A stretch of DNA of 64,000 nucleotides, from contig JAFZRE010000009.1 of assembly GCA_017620015.1 (NCBI GenBank), positions 107,977-171,976 on the forward strand, written 5' to 3'. Source of the stretch: Bacteroidales bacterium. GTDB taxonomy: Bacteria > Bacteroidota > Bacteroidia > Bacteroidales > ML635J-15. Below are positions 61,957 through 64,000 of the stretch, piece after piece; position 1 is the stretch's first letter; every line of letters starts with the position of its first letter. Both the position numbers and the translations under genes were made by a program. Under the pieces are notes generated by a model. It was not told the origin of the DNA, did not search any database, and was given only the letters and a program-made list of their open reading frames with translations.

Positions 61957-64000
61957 TTAATTATCCTTTACACACCTGATTTTAAACCCATAACAAGGAT
62001 ATGTATCTACATCTACAAAGGTAATATTGGAAGAGTTGTTTTGAATTATTAATAGTGAACCTATTGCCATATATATTGCTTTTTCTCCTCTTTCAAAAGG
62101 TTGCCCATAATAAATTTTTTCAACGGCCCCCAAATATGCCATCCCCGCAGGATTAAGTCCAAGACCGCTAAAATTGTTTGCAGACTGGTTGTATCCTGGA
62201 GAGCACTCCACATCTGATGAAGCCCATCCAGAGTCCGAAACCATTGCTTTTGCGACACTCGTAGAACCGTCGCAAGTGTATTCCTCTCTTATTCTCATAT
62301 AATCTATAAGTAATTCCCATTCCGATTGACTTGGCAAATGCCAGCCAGAAGGACAATAACCATAATTATTACCCCAAGCAAACCAATCATCATAATATCC
62401 ATTGTTACTATAATTACCACAAAACCCGGCGCCTTGTCCAGATGAAGCATTGTTTCCATTAGTATAATGAGTTGTCAACAAATCTTCGGCAAACCATGTC
62501 TGGCAACCATATTGTATTGTTCGATAGGTTCTATCGTCGCGCTCATCGTAGAATGTTCCTTCAAGACCATCTTCGCTAGTAATTGTAAGGTGGAGTAATA
62601 CTATGCTGTCGCAACCGCAGGAAGATTGCAGGGTTCGCAGGTAATCGCCGCTCTCGGTAAAGTACTCGCCGTTAGACATTTGATAGTAGGGACATTCACT
62701 GGCAGTAACCTCATGTACGGTGTTGTCAGCGTGTTCTATGGTAAGGTTTAGATGCACAACCGAATCGCAGCCGTACTGGTTTGTAAGTGTTACTGTAGCA
62801 GTGTTGTTGCTTTCTGTGTAGGTGTTGCCGTCAACCCAAGTAAACGAATCGCAGGCACGTTGGATGTCAATCACATTGTCACTTCTAAAATACAGATACA
62901 TACGGATGGTACTGTCGCAGTCGTATGAATTAGTGTATGTGTATGTGGCAAAAGCATATTGGTATTGTCCACCAGAATAATATCTTGCATCATCAATAGT
63001 ATAAGTTTCACCGTTTATCCATGTGTAACTTTCGTTGTTGCAGATGTATATGGTGTCGTTTATACTATTACCAAGTATAGTATAGTGCATTGTTACAACA
63101 CTGTCGCAACCGTTTGCAGCGGTAAATGTCCTTGTGTAGTCGCCAGATGATGTATATAAATAATTGTCCCAAATATATTCCTCGCAGTCAGAAGCGAAAA
63201 ATTCATACTCGATGCGAGTTATGGTCAGGTTTAGGCGAACAACCGAATCGCAGCCGTTTTCTGCAATATAGGTATAGGTAGCCTCGCTGTTGCTTTCGGT
63301 GTAGGTGTTGCCGTCAATCCACACAAGCGAACTGCATTCCTCCCTAGTGTCTATTGTTTCGGTTGAATGGTTCACATGAAAGTTTACTGCTATTATGCTG
63401 TCGCAGCCGTAAATGTTCTGGTACGTGGTGGAGAATGTTCTGTCATCAGAGTATGTCTGTCCTTCCCATTCGTAGCTGTCGCAGACGGTGGTATCTGTTT
63501 CGTAGGTTCGAGTATGAATGATACCAAGATTAAATACTATAGTAGAATCGCAACCGTGAATTGTCTGGAAATGGAATACGCGAGCAACTGAATTTGTGAA
63601 TATTGTGTCATTGTATTCGTAACTGTCACAAGCGATTATCTGTGGCATATTTATAAAATATGTTGGATAAACTGTCTGGTTGAGCCTAACTACCGAATCA
63701 CAGCCAATGCTGTTGGTAAGCGTATATGTTGCAGTGCTGTCGCTTTCGGTGTATGTGTGTCCGTCTATCCATGTATATCGTCCGCATTCAGTTATCTCGT
63801 CAACAGTAACACCCGACCTAAGGTTGAAACGCAACTGGCATTCGGTATCGGAACTTTCTGTTATTGTTGTCGTATAAAGTTCGCTTTCGTATATGGAATC
63901 GCAATATGTCGTGTAGCCGATACATTCCAGAGCATCGCCTATTGTAAGGTCGTAGTCCCCATCGCGCAACGATTTTCCCTCCACCTGTCCGAGATAGGAA
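61957..64000 (-). CDS. FISUMP-domain repeat adhesin-like protein (partial)
   Basis: About 680 codons; open at the right edge (a GTG at 63984 is an internal Val, not the start: the frame runs on without a stop). At least eight repeats of ~45-50 aa of the form CDSYxWxGxTYTxSxxxTYTxxNxxGCDSVVxLNLTI (for example units around WIDGHTYTESDSTATYTLTN, WIDGNTYTESNSEATYTYIA, WVDGNTYTESNNTATVTLTN), each with paired cysteines. The C-terminal ~170 residues hold the major paralogous FISUMP domain (QTWFAEDL, GWHLPSQSEWELLIDYM, GYKIRCVKD-like YGFKIRCVKDN). Likely a surface adhesin/lectin. Confidence 0.88.
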   Translation of the reverse strand, partial: SYLGQVEGKSLRDGDYDLTIGDALECIGYTTYCDSIYESELYTTTITESSDTECQLRFNLRSGVTVDEITECGRYTWIDGHTYTESDSTATYTLTNSIGCDSVVRLNQTVYPTYFINMPQIIACDSYEYNDTIFTNSVARVFHFQTIHGCDSTIVFNLGIIHTRTYETDTTVCDSYEWEGQTYSDDRTFSTTYQNIYGCDSIIAVNFHVNHSTETIDTREECSSLVWIDGNTYTESNSEATYTYIAENGCDSVVRLNLTITRIEYEFFASDCEEYIWDNYLYTSSGDYTRTFTAANGCDSVVTMHYTILGNSINDTIYICNNESYTWINGETYTIDDARYYSGGQYQYAFATYTYTNSYDCDSTIRMYLYFRSDNVIDIQRACDSFTWVDGNTYTESNNTATVTLTNQYGCDSVVHLNLTIEHADNTVHEVTASECPYYQMSNGEYFTESGDYLRTLQSSCGCDSIVLLHLTITSEDGLEGTFYDERDDRTYRTIQYGCQTWFAEDLLTTHYTNGNNASSGQGAGFCGNYSNNGYYDDWFAWGNNYGYCPSGWHLPSQSEWELLIDYMRIREEYTCDGSTSVAKAMVSDSGWASSDVECSPGYNQSANNFSGLGLNPAGMAYLGAVEKIYYGQPFERGEKAIYMAIGSLLIIQNNSSNITFVDVDTYPCYGFKIRCVKDN

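Overview
The window looks like a chromosome segment of a Bacteroidota (Bacteroidales-type) anaerobe. Four things point there. Most promoters I can find carry a -7 box of the form TAnnTTTG, usually 10-30 bp before the start codon, with few Shine-Dalgarno sequences. There is type IX secretion machinery and cargo: a PorE-like TPR/propeller/OmpA lipoprotein-type protein and a subtilase with a T9SS C-terminal sorting domain. There is an Rnf complex preceded by an RseC-family gene. There is a split methylmalonyl-CoA mutase (mutA/mutB), as used for succinate-propionate interconversion. No rRNA, CRISPR array, transposase or prophage is visible; one tRNA (Leu, anticodon CAA) is present.

Layout. 1-2.6 kb: start of an rnf operon (rseC-like, rnfB, partial rnfC) on the minus strand. 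2.6-4.7 kb: a plus-strand two-gene module, an AAA ATPase followed by a small protein with a nuclease-like motif, controlled from a region holding two long, related palindromes. 4.7-16 kb: lipoprotein, dut, Wzx-like flippase, the short rpmH gene, then a long tightly packed minus-strand operon running bactofilin, atpZ, membrane protein, coaX, OMP, TPR, lptC, small membrane protein, CNNM/CorC-like protein, GT22-like mannosyltransferase. 16-21 kb: small envelope genes, an isolated N-terminal transketolase half, a GT4/gmhA/thioesterase operon and pdxJ. 21-34.4 kb: three glycoside hydrolases (GH20, GH29, GH3), CvpA, an MsrA-AlkD fusion with a HAD hydrolase, two more ATPases, and porE. 34.6-43.7 kb: pyrH-frr, aroK, a very large outer-membrane protein, macro-domain and phosphodiesterase genes, rplU-rpmA. 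43.8-53.8 kb: a four-helix-bundle/zinc-finger protein, mutAB, a secreted subtilase and a lipoprotein, ended by a copy of the mutA 5' end. 54-61.1 kb: GT2, sigma factor, rsmG, tRNA-Leu, trmB, mpl and a UDP-glucuronate-decarboxylase-like SDR. 61.1-64 kb: a truncated metalloprotease-like gene and a large repeat/FISUMP surface protein that runs off the right edge.

Themes. Housekeeping genes are mixed with envelope building (LptC, GmhA, flippase, glycosyltransferases, Mpl, bactofilin), energy metabolism (Rnf, methylmalonyl-CoA mutase) and glycan use (GH20, GH29, GH3). The least explained parts are the three P-loop ATPase loci, each with an inverted repeat at or near its promoter; the clearest is 2672-4649, where two clusters of three 14-bp palindromic boxes at an exact 15-bp pitch lie in front of an ATPase plus a PD-ExT-like protein. 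Other oddities are an MsrA-AlkD fusion, an RnfB with a zinc-ribbon tail, a 5-kb segment bracketed by copies of the mutA 5' end, and a dispersed family of short palindromes with variable cores. All functions are inferred from reading the sequence; no database search was possible.
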